Origin: Phycisphaerales bacterium
GTDB lineage: Bacteria; Planctomycetota; Phycisphaerae; Phycisphaerales; SM1A02
Length of the DNA: 45,090 bases
Assembly: GCA_029245245.1 (NCBI GenBank)
Contig: JAQWPT010000031.1
Coordinates: 1-45,090, forward strand
Reading direction: 5' to 3'
This document shows, in pieces, positions 15,413 to 21,470 of this stretch (positions are counted from its first letter, which is position 1; the number at the start of each line of letters is the position of its first letter). The translations under genes and the position numbers were made by a program. The notes below the pieces were generated by a model that saw nothing but the letters and a program-made list of their open reading frames with translations, made no database searches and was not told the origin of the DNA.

Positions 15413-15994
15413 TCAGTAGACGATCGCGTTGACCTGCTCGATGCTGTCGATGAGCTGCCGGACGCTGAAGGGCTTCTTCAGTGATGCGTCGTAGCCCTGC
15501 TGGGCCAGGAGCGTCGCCTGCCCGTCGTTGAGACGGCTGCTCATCGCGATGATGCGCGTTCCAGCGTGATCTTCGCTGGTGCGGATCCAGTTGCAGAACC
15601 GACGCGAGTTGGATTCATCCATCTGGATGTCCATCAGCAGCACGTGCGGGCGGAACCGCTCACACTCCATGCCGGCTGAGAACGTCGAGTCCGCGGTCCG
15701 GACCTCGTAGCTGGTTTCGTTGCGGAGGATGGACTGGAGCGTGCTGAGCACCTCTGCCTCCTGATCGACGATCAGGACACGAGGATTGCCCGACATCAGG
15801 CCGTCCATCGGAATTCCGTGTTCCTTCATGAAGGTCACCAGGTTGGCGACCGGGATTCGCCGGTCCTTGGATCCCGGGATTCGATATCCCTGGATCTGGC
15901 CGGAATCAAACCATTTGCTGACGGTTCGGGATGCGACGTTGCAGATCTTTGCAACTTCGCCGGTCGTCAGGACATCTTTCTCAAAGACATGCAT
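15413..15994 (-). CDS. HTH-receiver regulator (excisionase-type helix-turn-helix plus CheY domain)
   Basis: This 193-residue protein fuses an N-terminal MerR/excisionase-like winged helix (residues 6-60: LTTGEVAKICNVASRTVSKWFDSG, then GYRIPGSKDRRIP) to a C-terminal receiver domain (72-190). Phospho-acceptor Asp122 lies in LLMDIQMD and the conserved Lys is in SLKKPFS (about 174). In the acidic pocket the usual second acid is replaced (VDQEAE, one Asp plus Gln). The order, DNA-binding domain first, is the reverse of common response regulators. No histidine kinase is adjacent. GAGG/GGGG sequence before the ATG serves as Shine-Dalgarno. Target genes are unknown; a perfect inverted repeat 33 bases upstream of the start could be an operator. 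Confidence 0.88.
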   Translation of the reverse strand: MHVFEKDVLTTGEVAKICNVASRTVSKWFDSGQIQGYRIPGSKDRRIPVANLVTFMKEHGIPMDGLMSGNPRVLIVDQEAEVLSTLQSILRNETSYEVRTADSTFSAGMECERFRPHVLLMDIQMDESNSRRFCNWIRTSEDHAGTRIIAMSSRLNDGQATLLAQQGYDASLKKPFSVRQLIDSIEQVNAIVY

Positions 15995-16026
15995 CCCCAG
16001 GTCCCTCGTTACGAGTCAATCAAACG

Positions 16027-16049
16027 GGCAGGCTCCACCGTGGCCTGCC
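16027..16049. repeat. Inverted repeat upstream of the HTH-receiver gene
   Basis: GGCAGGC (16027-16033) and GCCTGCC (16043-16049) form a perfect seven-base inverted repeat with a nine-base spacer. It could be an operator or a leader hairpin for the regulator; function is not shown. Confidence 0.4.
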
Positions 16050-16137
16050 TCCGTCACTGGACATCGGGACAAACAAGGGGCCTCTTCACCCGCGTATTCG
16101 ATTTCATTGGACCTCGTGGAAACCATGACGCCACGCC

Positions 16138-16154
16138 GGGCCCGAATCGGGCCC
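16138..16154 (-). terminator. Stem-loop past pckA
   Basis: GGGCCCG and CGGGCCC with a three-base loop lie 32 bases downstream of the pckA stop. No U-run follows, so it is a possible terminator only. Confidence 0.45.
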
Positions 16155-16185
16155 CGCCGGCTGGAATCGTCGATTTATCGGACCA

Positions 16186-17769
16186 TCAGCCCCGGGGGCC
16201 GGCAGATCGGACCTCGTCTGTGAGGTCATACTTGCCATCGTTGCCCCGGAAGAGTCCTGCGAGTTTCCTGGCCTGAGCGTCATACGCGTCGACATCGGCC
16301 CAGGTGGATCGCGGGTGCAGGATGTCGCTGGGCACGTTGGGGGCCGATTTCGGCATCCAGAGCCCGAAGATCGGATCCTCGATGTACTCGACGTTTCGGA
16401 GAGTGCCATCAAGAATGCCGGTGACGAAGGCACGGGTGTAGGCGAGGCTGAATCGCTCCCCTGTTCCGTATGGCCCACCTGTCCAGCCGGTATTGAGCAG
16501 CCAGACATCGACCGCATGCTCCTCGGCCCGCCTGGCCAGCCAGTCTGCATAGACCATCGGTTGACGAGGCAGGAACGGGCCGCCATAGCAGGGACTGAAG
16601 TTCGGCTGCGGCTCGGTGACGCCGGCCTCGGTGCCGGCGAGTTTCGAGGTGTACCCGTTGATGAAGTAGTACATCGCCTGCTCGCGGGTGAGCTTGCTCA
16701 CCGGGGGCAGAACCCCGAAGGCATCTGCAGCCAGGAAGATCACGTTCTTGGGATGACCGCCCATGGACGGAATGCGGGCTCCTGGGATGTAGCTGACCGG
16801 GTAGGTGACCCGGGTGTTCTCCGTCTTGGATCCGTCGTCGTAGTCGGGAACACGGGTGTTCTCGTCCAGGACGGTGTTCTCAAGGACGGAACCGAAGCGG
16901 ATCGCGTTCCAGATCTGCGGCTCGGTCTCCTCGGTGAGCTTGATGCACTTGGCGTAGCAGCCACCCTCGAAGTTGAAGACGCCCTGATCGGACCAGCCAT
17001 GCTCGTCGTCACCGATGAGCGGGCGATTCGGGTCGGCAGACAGGGTGGTCTTGCCCGTTCCGGAGAGCCCGAAGAACAGGGCCACATTGGTTTCATCCTG
17101 GGAATCGACGTTCGCCGAGCAGTGCATCGGAAACACGTCGCAGTCAGGCATGTCGTAGTTCATCGCGTAGAAGATGGACTTCTTGATCTCGCCGGCGTAG
17201 CGGGTGCCGAAGATGAGCACCTTCTTCTGTTCCAGCGACTGGATGATGCAGGACTCGGAGTTGAGCCCGAGCTCCTCGAAGTCATCGATCTTCAGGTTGC
17301 AGGCATTGAGGATCCGCCAGTCCGGATCGAAACTCGCCTGCTCCCGTGGCGTGGAGCGGATGAAGAGGGTTGAAGCGAAGAGGCAGTGCCAGGCTTCCTC
17401 GGTTACCACCGAGACGCCCAACCGGTACCGCTCATCCGCTCCCGCGTACCCGTCGAATCGGAAGAGGTCCTCCTTGGCGGCAAGGTAGGTGCGAGCCCGC
17501 TCTTCAAGGATGGCGAAGGTCTCCGGTGACACGGGACGATTGACGTTGCCCCAGGCAATGTTGTCGTGAATCCCCGGGGTGTCCTCGAGAAACTTGTCCT
17601 TGGGGCTGCGGCCGGTGTGCTTTCCGGTATCGCACGCCAGGGCGCCATTTGAGGCCAGGACGCCCTCTCCGCGGTGCAGGGCCATCTCCACGAGCCTGGC
17701 CGTACCGACGTTGCGGTGGATCGTCGCGGTGTCAAAAGTGAGCACGTCAGTCGAGGTCGACATGGTCAT
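16186..17769 (-). CDS. pckA: ATP-dependent phosphoenolpyruvate carboxykinase
   Basis: This 527-residue enzyme converts oxaloacetate and ATP to phosphoenolpyruvate, CO2 and ADP, the entry step to gluconeogenesis. The ATP-type family is shown by TGRSPKDKF (substrate loop), FPMHCSANV, the kinase-1a P-loop FGLSGTGKTTLS, LIGDDEHGW and NFEGGCYAKCI with metal-binding residues. Later come YPVSYIPGA and the C-terminal RFSLAYTRAFVTGILDG. Length agrees with bacterial PckA. A GGAGG Shine-Dalgarno sits five bases before the ATG at 17769; a second ATG two codons later is less well spaced. It is monocistronic, divergent from tRNA-His. Confidence 0.96.
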   Translation of the reverse strand: MTMSTSTDVLTFDTATIHRNVGTARLVEMALHRGEGVLASNGALACDTGKHTGRSPKDKFLEDTPGIHDNIAWGNVNRPVSPETFAILEERARTYLAAKEDLFRFDGYAGADERYRLGVSVVTEEAWHCLFASTLFIRSTPREQASFDPDWRILNACNLKIDDFEELGLNSESCIIQSLEQKKVLIFGTRYAGEIKKSIFYAMNYDMPDCDVFPMHCSANVDSQDETNVALFFGLSGTGKTTLSADPNRPLIGDDEHGWSDQGVFNFEGGCYAKCIKLTEETEPQIWNAIRFGSVLENTVLDENTRVPDYDDGSKTENTRVTYPVSYIPGARIPSMGGHPKNVIFLAADAFGVLPPVSKLTREQAMYYFINGYTSKLAGTEAGVTEPQPNFSPCYGGPFLPRQPMVYADWLARRAEEHAVDVWLLNTGWTGGPYGTGERFSLAYTRAFVTGILDGTLRNVEYIEDPIFGLWMPKSAPNVPSDILHPRSTWADVDAYDAQARKLAGLFRGNDGKYDLTDEVRSAGPRG

Positions 17770-17927
17770 CTTCGCCTCCTCGCCGGAGGTTCCGGCTTCC
17801 GTTCCAAGGTCAAATTCACCTGCTCAGGACGACTCCATTCGCCCTGGAAGCCGGGAAGTGTACATCCTTATCGGCTGGACGCCCATGCTCTTTCCGGTGA
17901 AATACCGTGTCTTCCTCCGCAGAACCG

Positions 17928-17957
17928 TTGACCCGCACGCCCTGCAGGGGGTACGCT
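17928..17957 (+). promoter_or_regulatory. Promoter of tRNA-His
   Basis: TTGACC (17928-17933) and TACGCT (17952-17957) are spaced by 18 bases and end 12 bases before the tRNA. Confidence 0.7.
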
Positions 17958-17969
17958 TCGCGCTGCAAC

Positions 17970-18043
17970 GGCGACCGTAGCTCAGTTGGTAGAGCACCTG
18001 GTTGTGATCCAGGACGTCGCGGGTTCAAGTCCCGTCGGTCGCC
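17970..18043 (+). tRNA. tRNA-His (anticodon GUG)
   Basis: The cloverleaf has acceptor GCGACCG with CGGTCGC, D arm GCTCAGTTGGTAGAGC, anticodon stem CCTGG/CCAGG around TTGTGAT, and T arm with GGGTTCAAGTCCC. The extra G at position -1 (17970) faces C73 (18043), the identity pair of histidine tRNA. CCA is not encoded. Confidence 0.97.
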
Positions 18044-18054
18044 CTTCCAGAAGA

Positions 18055-18087
18055 ACGCCTCCCCGGACCCCCGGGGGGGCGTTTTTT
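18055..18087 (+). terminator. Rho-independent terminator of tRNA-His
   Basis: A 12-base-pair stem (18055-18066 with 18071-18082, one G-U) with a four-base loop runs into TTTTTT at 18082-18087. The opposite-strand gene's stop codon begins at 18087, so the structure may also act from the other side. Confidence 0.92.
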
Positions 18088-18938
18088 CATCCCCCCGACC
18101 AGTCCCAACCGCACTCGGAGCAGGCGGAGGAACTCCCGCGGGCTTTTTCGTATCCGCATCGTTGGCAGTGGGTCTTCCACCATGCTGGATGCCGGTTGGC
18201 AAGCAGCAGGAAGATTCCCGGCCCGACAAGCCACAATGCCGCGACCAGGCCGCCGATGAGTCCCTGAAAACTGCCCGTCCCGCAGTAGCAATCGGCTCGG
18301 CGCCGCACCATGGCCTCCAGTGGAATCAACAACACCACTTCAAGGACAGTGCCGGCCAGGAGGAGCCCCGTCAGTCGACTGAACCGCGTCAACGGCTGCC
18401 CCCGCCTGAGGAACCGGGAAATGGGAATGCACCAGATCATCCAGGAGACCAGGAGAAAGGCGACCGGGATCAGGAAAGCGGATGCACGCCATGCGTCCGG
18501 ATCCAGAAAGGCCGCTCCCTCGGGCCCGACGAAGGGAAACATGCCCAGGGAATCCAGGTCGAGCCATCCACCGATCAGCTGCACCAGGGCGAAGAGGCCC
18601 ATGGCAAGGCTGAACGTGAGCATCCCTGCACCGAAGGCGGCAACGATGATGCTCCCCCTCAAGGACGACGGCTTGCCCGGTGTCATGCGCATCGGGACCA
18701 GTGGAAGCAGAAACAACGCCTGGGAACCGACCATCAGCGGGAGGAGGACCCCGACGTTCAGCCAGTACTCCGGTTCGTACCACCAGTGCTGGATCACGGA
18801 CAGGAACCCCTCACCCTTTCCATCTCCCATCCAGGGATCAATCACCAGGGCTGCGAGGACGGTGCCGATCACCCAGGTGAAACCGGAGACCAGGAGCACC
18901 AGGGCCAGGACCAGCATGAAACGATTCGGTGTCTTCAT
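18087..18938 (-). CDS. Integral membrane protein with C-terminal zinc ribbon
   Basis: This 283-residue protein has about six hydrophobic segments. Examples are LVLALVLLVSGFTWVIGTVL near the start, a pair in the 60-120 region, LIPVAFLLVSWMIWCI, LTGLLLAGTVLEVVLLIPL and LVAALWLVGPGIFLLL. The C-terminus is a short zinc ribbon, CQRCGYEKARGSSSACSECG, preceded by WWKTHC. Small CxxCGY...CxECG ribbons at protein ends are common in Planctomycetes; their function is not established. The ATG at 18938 has no Shine-Dalgarno but lies six bases after TAGTCT. No family with known function was recognised. Confidence 0.75.
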   Translation of the reverse strand: MKTPNRFMLVLALVLLVSGFTWVIGTVLAALVIDPWMGDGKGEGFLSVIQHWWYEPEYWLNVGVLLPLMVGSQALFLLPLVPMRMTPGKPSSLRGSIIVAAFGAGMLTFSLAMGLFALVQLIGGWLDLDSLGMFPFVGPEGAAFLDPDAWRASAFLIPVAFLLVSWMIWCIPISRFLRRGQPLTRFSRLTGLLLAGTVLEVVLLIPLEAMVRRRADCYCGTGSFQGLIGGLVAALWLVGPGIFLLLANRHPAWWKTHCQRCGYEKARGSSSACSECGWDWSGG

Positions 18939-18944
18939 GACGCC

Positions 18945-18950
18945 AGACTA
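18945..18950 (-). promoter_or_regulatory. -10 hexamer for a leaderless transcript (zinc-ribbon membrane protein)
   Basis: TAGTCT on the minus strand, then six bases, then the ATG at 18938. Confidence 0.5.
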
Positions 18951-19102
18951 GATCCCACCCGGGCCACATGGCAAGACAGTGGCCCTTTCATCACCTCCAG
19001 TGGCCGATTTGACCCAATCCGAGGATTGTGGCGCACCAGACAACTCCACGGATCTCTCTTCATTGACCGGCATCCTCCGGTCCATGCAAGGGAACCACTG
19101 AC

Positions 19103-19723
19103 ATGAACACTCGAAACAACCTCTCCATTGCCGCTGTCCTGGTGGCACTCTCATGCCTGGCCACGAACGCCACGGCAGATCTCGTTCAAGCCACCACCTG
19201 GAATGGTGGAGGCGATGAGCACCATTGGACCAAGGCCATTGGCTGGCAGTTCACCGCAACGAACGACCTGGATGTAACCCACCTGGGCGTGCTTGATCTC
19301 GGCGAAGCCGGGCTGGGGGATCGACACACCGTCGGTCTCTTCAACTCCGCCGGCGACCTGTTGGTCTCCTCGACCATCAGTGCCGGGCTCAACGGAGACC
19401 TCATGCTCGACTCGATGATCTACAACTCGGTCGATGTGACGTCGCTGCAGAAGAACGAGACCTACTACATCCTCGCCGACAACTGGAACGCGGGCCAGGA
19501 CGCATTCACCTTCGGCTGGAACACGGTCGACTTCAGCAACGACATCGACTGGATGGGCTTCTCGGAAAGTACGGGCGGTTCCATCTTCGACCCGGTCGTG
19601 CATTTCAACAACGGTGAGCCCGGCAACATCGGGCCGGGCTTCATGTACCGCGTGGCCCCGAGTCCCGGTGCACTGGCCCTGCTCGGACTCGCCGGCATCG
19701 CCTCCCGGCGCCGTCGCCGCTGA
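19103..19723 (+). CDS. Secreted protein with PEP-CTERM-like sorting tail
   Basis: This 206-residue protein has a signal peptide (residues 1-25, ending TNATADL) and a beta-rich body resembling a DUF4082-type module (WQFTATNDLDVTHLGVLD, HTVGLFNSAGDLL, NETYYILADNW). It ends in a tripartite tail: a short Pro/Ser motif (APSPG), a hydrophobic stretch (ALALLGLAGIA) and SRRRRR. This arrangement matches exosortase-type sorting signals, although the motif is SPG rather than PEP. It is probably exported and anchored or processed at the cell surface. AAGGGAA about 12 bases upstream may be the Shine-Dalgarno. A perfect hairpin follows, so it is monocistronic. Confidence 0.82.
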   Translation: MNTRNNLSIAAVLVALSCLATNATADLVQATTWNGGGDEHHWTKAIGWQFTATNDLDVTHLGVLDLGEAGLGDRHTVGLFNSAGDLLVSSTISAGLNGDLMLDSMIYNSVDVTSLQKNETYYILADNWNAGQDAFTFGWNTVDFSNDIDWMGFSESTGGSIFDPVVHFNNGEPGNIGPGFMYRVAPSPGALALLGLAGIASRRRRR

Positions 19724-19744
19724 ACGAGCATCCTCCTCTTCATC

Positions 19745-19783
19745 CACCACGCCCTGCTTCATGCTTTGAAGCAGGGCGTGGTG
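19745..19783 (+). terminator. Long perfect hairpin, terminator
   Basis: A 17-base-pair perfect stem (19745-19761 with 19767-19783) with a five-base loop lies 21 bases past the stop of the secreted protein. The T-tract after it is weak (CTGTTGG). Confidence 0.75.
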
Positions 19784-19817
19784 CTGTTGGGCCGGGGCGG
19801 AACCAGGCACCATCGGC

Positions 19818-19823
19818 TACCGT
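19818..19823 (+). promoter_or_regulatory. -10 hexamer for a leaderless transcript (nitrilase-family gene)
   Basis: TACCGT, then six bases, then the ATG at 19830. The in-frame GTG at 19824 would abut the hexamer and is less likely to be the start. Confidence 0.45.
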
Positions 19824-19829
19824 GTGCCC

Positions 19830-20627
19830 ATGCAGGTCACCATCGTCCAGCACGACATCGCCTGGGAGGACAAGGCAGGCTCGCAGGCGCAGATGAATGC
19901 GATGCTCGATGCCTCCCCGCCGCGAGAGAACGGATTCGTCCTCGTGCCGGAACTGTGCGACGTCGGGTTCTCGATGAACCTCGACACCATCGTCGACGAT
20001 CGAACCGCCACCTGGGCACGCGAACGTGCCATGCGTGACCGCTGCTGGATCCAGTACGGAGACGCCCAGCTGGATCCCGACGGCCACGGGCTCAACTGCG
20101 CCACCATCATCGATCCCGCGGGCACCATGCGAGGGACCTACCGGAAGGTGCACCCCTTCTCGCATGGACTGGAAAGCCAGTACTACGCCGCGGGGCGGGA
20201 ACTGCTCCTGGTCGACATTGGTGGTCTGCGGGTCTGCCCACTCATCTGCTACGACCTCCGATTCCCCGAGTTGTGGCGCCTTGCCAGGCAGGCCGGGGCC
20301 GAGGCCTTCACGATCGGCGCCAGTTGGCCGGCGGCTCGCCACGAACACTGGAGATCGTTGCTGGTGGCCCGGGCGATCGAAAACCAGGCCTTCGTCTTCG
20401 CCAGCAACCGCTGCGGCGCCGACCCGTACCTCGAGTACGCCGGTGGATCGATGATCGTGTCGCCACAAGGCACCATGCTTGCCGAGGCGGACTCGAATCC
20501 CACCCTGCTGCAGATCGAGATCGAGCCGGAAGATGTCCGGGCCTGGCGGGATGAGTTTCGATGCCACGACGACGTCAACGAGGCCTTCCTCGGCACCATC
20601 GCTCTCACGCAAGCCGATCCGGCTTGA
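19830..20627 (+). CDS. Nitrilase-superfamily amidohydrolase (omega-amidase-like)
   Basis: This 265-residue enzyme has the Glu-Lys-Cys triad of carbon-nitrogen hydrolases: Glu41 in LVPELCD, Lys106 in YRKVHPF and Cys140 in LICYDLRFPELWR. The short length and the CYDLRFPE signature resemble Nit2/YafV omega-amidases, which deaminate alpha-ketoglutaramate and similar amides, but the substrate is not certain. It is cytoplasmic, with no signal peptide. The ATG at 19830 lies six bases after TACCGT. Its TGA stop lies within the TTGACA -35 box of the downstream tRNA-Phe promoter. Confidence 0.9.
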   Translation: MQVTIVQHDIAWEDKAGSQAQMNAMLDASPPRENGFVLVPELCDVGFSMNLDTIVDDRTATWARERAMRDRCWIQYGDAQLDPDGHGLNCATIIDPAGTMRGTYRKVHPFSHGLESQYYAAGRELLLVDIGGLRVCPLICYDLRFPELWRLARQAGAEAFTIGASWPAARHEHWRSLLVARAIENQAFVFASNRCGADPYLEYAGGSMIVSPQGTMLAEADSNPTLLQIEIEPEDVRAWRDEFRCHDDVNEAFLGTIALTQADPA

Positions 20628-20651
20628 CAGGGCCGACAGACGTCGTATCGT
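20624..20651 (+). promoter_or_regulatory. Promoter of tRNA-Phe
   Basis: TTGACA (20624-20629) and TATCGT (20646-20651) are spaced by 16 bases, ending 11 bases before the tRNA. Confidence 0.75.
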
Positions 20652-20662
20652 TCCACCTCGAG

Positions 20663-20735
20663 GGCGAGGTAGCTCAGTTGGTAGAGCACGGCATTGAAAA
20701 TGCCGGTGTCCCCGGTTCAAGTCCGGGTCTCGCCA
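20663..20735 (+). tRNA. tRNA-Phe (anticodon GAA)
   Basis: Acceptor GGCGAGG pairs with TCTCGCC (one G-U), D arm is GCTCAGTTGGTAGAGC, anticodon stem CGGCA/TGCCG encloses TTGAAAA, and the T arm contains GGTTCAAGTCC. Discriminator A; CCA is not encoded. Confidence 0.97.
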
Positions 20736-20740
20736 TTCAC

Positions 20741-20771
20741 CGACCCCCCCGTCTCTTCCACGGGGGGGTCG
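20741..20771 (+). terminator. Terminator of tRNA-Phe
   Basis: CGACCCCCCCGT (20741-20752) pairs with ACGGGGGGGTCG (20760-20771), loop of seven, followed by a weak TCAATTGTGT. It lies five bases past the tRNA. Confidence 0.75.
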
Positions 20772-20805
20772 TCAATTGTGTCTGGATTGCATGCGCTGGA
20801 GGTGG

Positions 20806-21273
20806 TCAGGCCACTTTGCGCCGCCCATCGAGCGTCGTGCCCGGCAGGGGGTAATGCATCTGCATCGCTTCCTGCAACTGGGCCGGTTCGCACATCACGA
20901 AGTAGGCGGGAATGCCCAGCACGTTGGTGGCGAAGCGCAAGGCCCGACAGAGATCCCCGGGCGTCGTCGCCATCATGAGTTCACGGCCATCCCACTTGAT
21001 GGGGAGCACGCTGAACTGCCAGGCTTGCCGGCGGGAGATGGCCTCGGTCGCAGCCGGATCCGGTACGAGCAGTCGAGGGTCGACCGTGCTGGCCCGCTGT
21101 GCATACTGGTGAGCCCAGGCCGCTTCGATCGCCTGGGGTGCGATGTCGTACATCTGCTCACAGATCAGACCGAATGGCTGACCAGTTCGATGCTGTACGT
21201 TCAGGACCGCCTTGACCTGGTCTTCTGCCAGGATCCCCTGGTCCACGAGGATGGTTCCGAGTCTGAGTTCCAT
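20806..21273 (-). CDS. Stand-alone MshEN / GspE N-terminal-like protein
   Basis: This 155-residue protein resembles the N-terminal domain of type II secretion/type IV pilus ATPases. The opening MELRLGTILVDQGILAEDQ matches the RLG-x-L-(V)-x-x-G-(I/L)-x-x-x-Q pattern of MshEN domains. The rest (FSVLPIKWDGRELMMATTPGD, then a tail with LQEAMQMHY) fits the second half of that fold. No ATPase domain follows. MshEN domains bind c-di-GMP in several ATPases; whether this one does cannot be said. GGAGGG about eight bases before the ATG at 21273 sets the start. It is divergent from the RND transporter. Confidence 0.72.
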   Translation of the reverse strand: MELRLGTILVDQGILAEDQVKAVLNVQHRTGQPFGLICEQMYDIAPQAIEAAWAHQYAQRASTVDPRLLVPDPAATEAISRRQAWQFSVLPIKWDGRELMMATTPGDLCRALRFATNVLGIPAYFVMCEPAQLQEAMQMHYPLPGTTLDGRRKVA

Positions 21274-21470
21274 TGGGTGTGCCCTCCGTTGGTGCTCCTG
21301 TTGTCGTCGAGCAAGGTCGTCAACTGGTACGAAGATGACCAATGGAAGGTTCAAACCCGGGTTTGACTTCCATCTGTACCGGCTGCACAGGGCAGGAGGC
21401 CCCCAGGAGGTCCGAAAACCATGACCACCCCCTCTCATGGGCCTTGAACCGGTACCCTCCACCACCACCG

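Noticed and set aside
18970-19010. Direct repeat of CAGTGGCC upstream of the PEP-CTERM-like gene
   Set aside because: Two eight-base copies about 20 bases apart are too short to call an operator without further copies.
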